From Pectinophora gossypiella (taxonomy: Eukaryota > Arthropoda > Insecta > Lepidoptera > Gelechiidae), in NCBI RefSeq assembly GCF_024362695.1, contig NC_065405.1, forward strand, positions 2,426,672 through 2,490,671: a DNA stretch of 64,000 bases, read 5' to 3'. Below the pieces are notes generated by a model. That model was given only the letters and a program-made list of their open reading frames with translations. It searched no databases and had not been told where the DNA came from. The position numbers and the translations under genes were made by a program. Shown here in pieces: positions 62,987 to 64,000 of this stretch (position 1 is the first letter of the stretch; every line of letters begins with the position of its first letter).

Positions 62987-63316
62987 GTTTGCTCATTTTA
63001 TGACAATTCACACTCAATTTTCCTTCCATAACAATAAGAGTATGAACATACATACTAGCATCGACTTGGTAGCCGAGTTGGAGGAACGCTCGACTCATGA
63101 TTCAGCTTCAAACCCCAGTCCAGCTAACAACATGCCAACAGCCAACAATGCAATGGTAACCATGGTTACCATTAGTGTGCTTGGTGTAGTACCATGGTTA
63201 CCATGGTTACCATTAGTGTGGTCGAGCATTCCTCCAACTTGGCTACCAAGTCGATCCAAGTACTCTTATTATTATGGAAGGAAAATTGAGTGTGAATTTT
63301 CATAAAATGAACAAGC
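62987..63316. mobile_element. Large hairpin with tRNA-like arms
   Basis: Left arm 62987-63094 and right arm 63221-63316 are inverted copies: ttcacactcaattttccttc against gaaggaaaattgagtgtgaa, gacttggtagccgagttgga against ccaacttggctaccaagtcg. The left arm carries a box A-like tagccgagttgg. The loop repeats ccatggttaccattagtgtg twice. Confidence 0.75.
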
Positions 63317-63534
63317 AGAGTTCAAAGACACATTTCGTCATGATGGAGACATATTGTAGCATTCTACCTTATATTATTTGCACAAGGTGTTTTCACAAGG
63401 AAATCGTTTCAGAAATGAGAAATATAATCTGCCAGTCCCAAAAAAGTAAATAAGACACAATCGAGCCCCGTATTGAGCAGTGCTTCCCAACTCACAATTA
63501 CTAACGTTATAAAGCTGTGTTTACGTGATTTTTG
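63317..63534. other. No gene seen
   Basis: Spacer. Confidence 0.3.
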
Positions 63535-63700
63535 CTGTTGATTCCAAATATACAATATCTAATTTTATTTTAAGTTTTAATTACCTGTCATTTTCTTATC
63601 CGCCGAAAAGGAAAGGGACGGGTAATCGATAGGCATAAAATGTATGGAACACACATCAATTTTAGGCAGAAATTTACAAAATCCTCCCAAACTCGCGGGA
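63535..63700. mobile_element. MITE-M left half
   Basis: atctaattttattttaagtt, acctgtcattttcttatccg, gaaaggaaagggacgggtaa, tttaggcagaaatttacaaa. Confidence 0.75.
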
Positions 63701-64000
63701 GAATGCGACCATCTTTCTACCTGATTGCCAGACTGAAAAAAATACTTGTTTTTCCAGCATCAATTAAATAGTAGAGAGAAAAATATTGCTTGTAATTTTG
63801 TAATCCTTTTTTAAAATAACAGAGGTTTAGATGTGCGCTATACCTTCTCTTGTTAGTATTTAGACGCACGTGCAGTGGCGTAGTCACGCGTGGGACGCGC
63901 GGACGTTGATTGTGGATATTGTACCTAAATGACATTTGGTCCGTGAAAGGCGTGTGGCGAATGTCACCCTGCGTGTGACATGTGTCGTATGTCCAAGATT
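63701..64000. other. No gene seen
   Basis: AT-rich sequence with a GC-richer end (gacgcacgtgcagtggcgta). The minus-strand ORF at 63717-63935 has no domain. Confidence 0.3.

Noticed and set aside
1..64000. CRISPR arrays, bacterial operons or integrated viral genomes
   Set aside because: There are no regularly spaced direct repeats and no prokaryotic gene organisation. No capsid, envelope or polymerase genes of viral type were recognised.

Overview
This window reads as intergenic DNA from a moth or butterfly (Lepidoptera, perhaps a noctuoid moth; this is inference). It is AT-rich and packed with tRNA-headed SINEs, 5'-truncated LINE ends with short tandem tails, Helitrons ending in a GC hairpin plus CTAG/CTAA, Penelope-like fragments and many short inverted-repeat elements. 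There is no bacterial or viral gene organisation. No intact host protein-coding gene is visible. The only genes I would call functional are three near-identical tRNA-His(GUG) genes on the minus strand (36969-37040, 39780-39851, 42061-42132), each followed by an oligo-T terminator. Coding remnants are pieces of retrotransposon proteins: a CR1/jockey-like reverse transcriptase C-terminus (51396-51950), a Penelope-like GIY-YIG endonuclease tail with a frameshift (27639-28008), a C2H2-knuckle LINE C-terminus (about 14940-15125) and several short LINE C-termini.

Repeat family names here are local labels. SINE-A and SINE-B share a tRNA-like head and a central core but have different tails. SINE-C has an unrelated tRNA-like head, SINE-J another, and SINE-5S a tRNA-like plus 5S-rRNA-like head. 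LINE-D, E, F, G, H, I, K and V are 3' ends of different non-LTR retrotransposons. MITE-M, N, O, Q, W, X, Y and Z are short elements with inverted termini. L, P, R, S, T and U are dispersed repeats of unknown class.

Layout: 1-8.2 kb holds MITE-Q, SINEs, nested LINE pieces and a 440-bp Helitron. 8.2-10.4 kb is featureless AT-rich DNA. 10.4-25.6 kb is a dense SINE/MITE/LINE mosaic, including a 192-bp Penelope-like insertion and one solo arm of a foldback element. 25.6-32.6 kb carries MITE-W, a 589-bp Penelope-like insertion and a (TAA)n-tailed LINE 3' UTR. 32620-34784 is a complete foldback element: 841-bp near-perfect inverted arms, a 9-bp target duplication and arrays of GTGCCCC motifs. 35-43 kb holds the three tRNA-His genes among LINE insertions. 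43-54 kb is another mosaic with nested insertions. 54.6-56.9 kb is the least repetitive stretch and has a GC-rich segment and a strong splice-donor match that could be a 5' end of a gene lying outside. 57-64 kb returns to repeats, including several perfect hairpin elements.

The history can be read from nesting. Many insertions are bounded by exact target-site duplications: LINE-K in SINE-B, LINE-F and LINE-D in LINE-H, LINE-I in MITE-O and in a tRNA-His terminator, LINE-D in MITE-Q and repeat T, and SINE-A in repeat L. The foldback element is the best candidate for something under-described.
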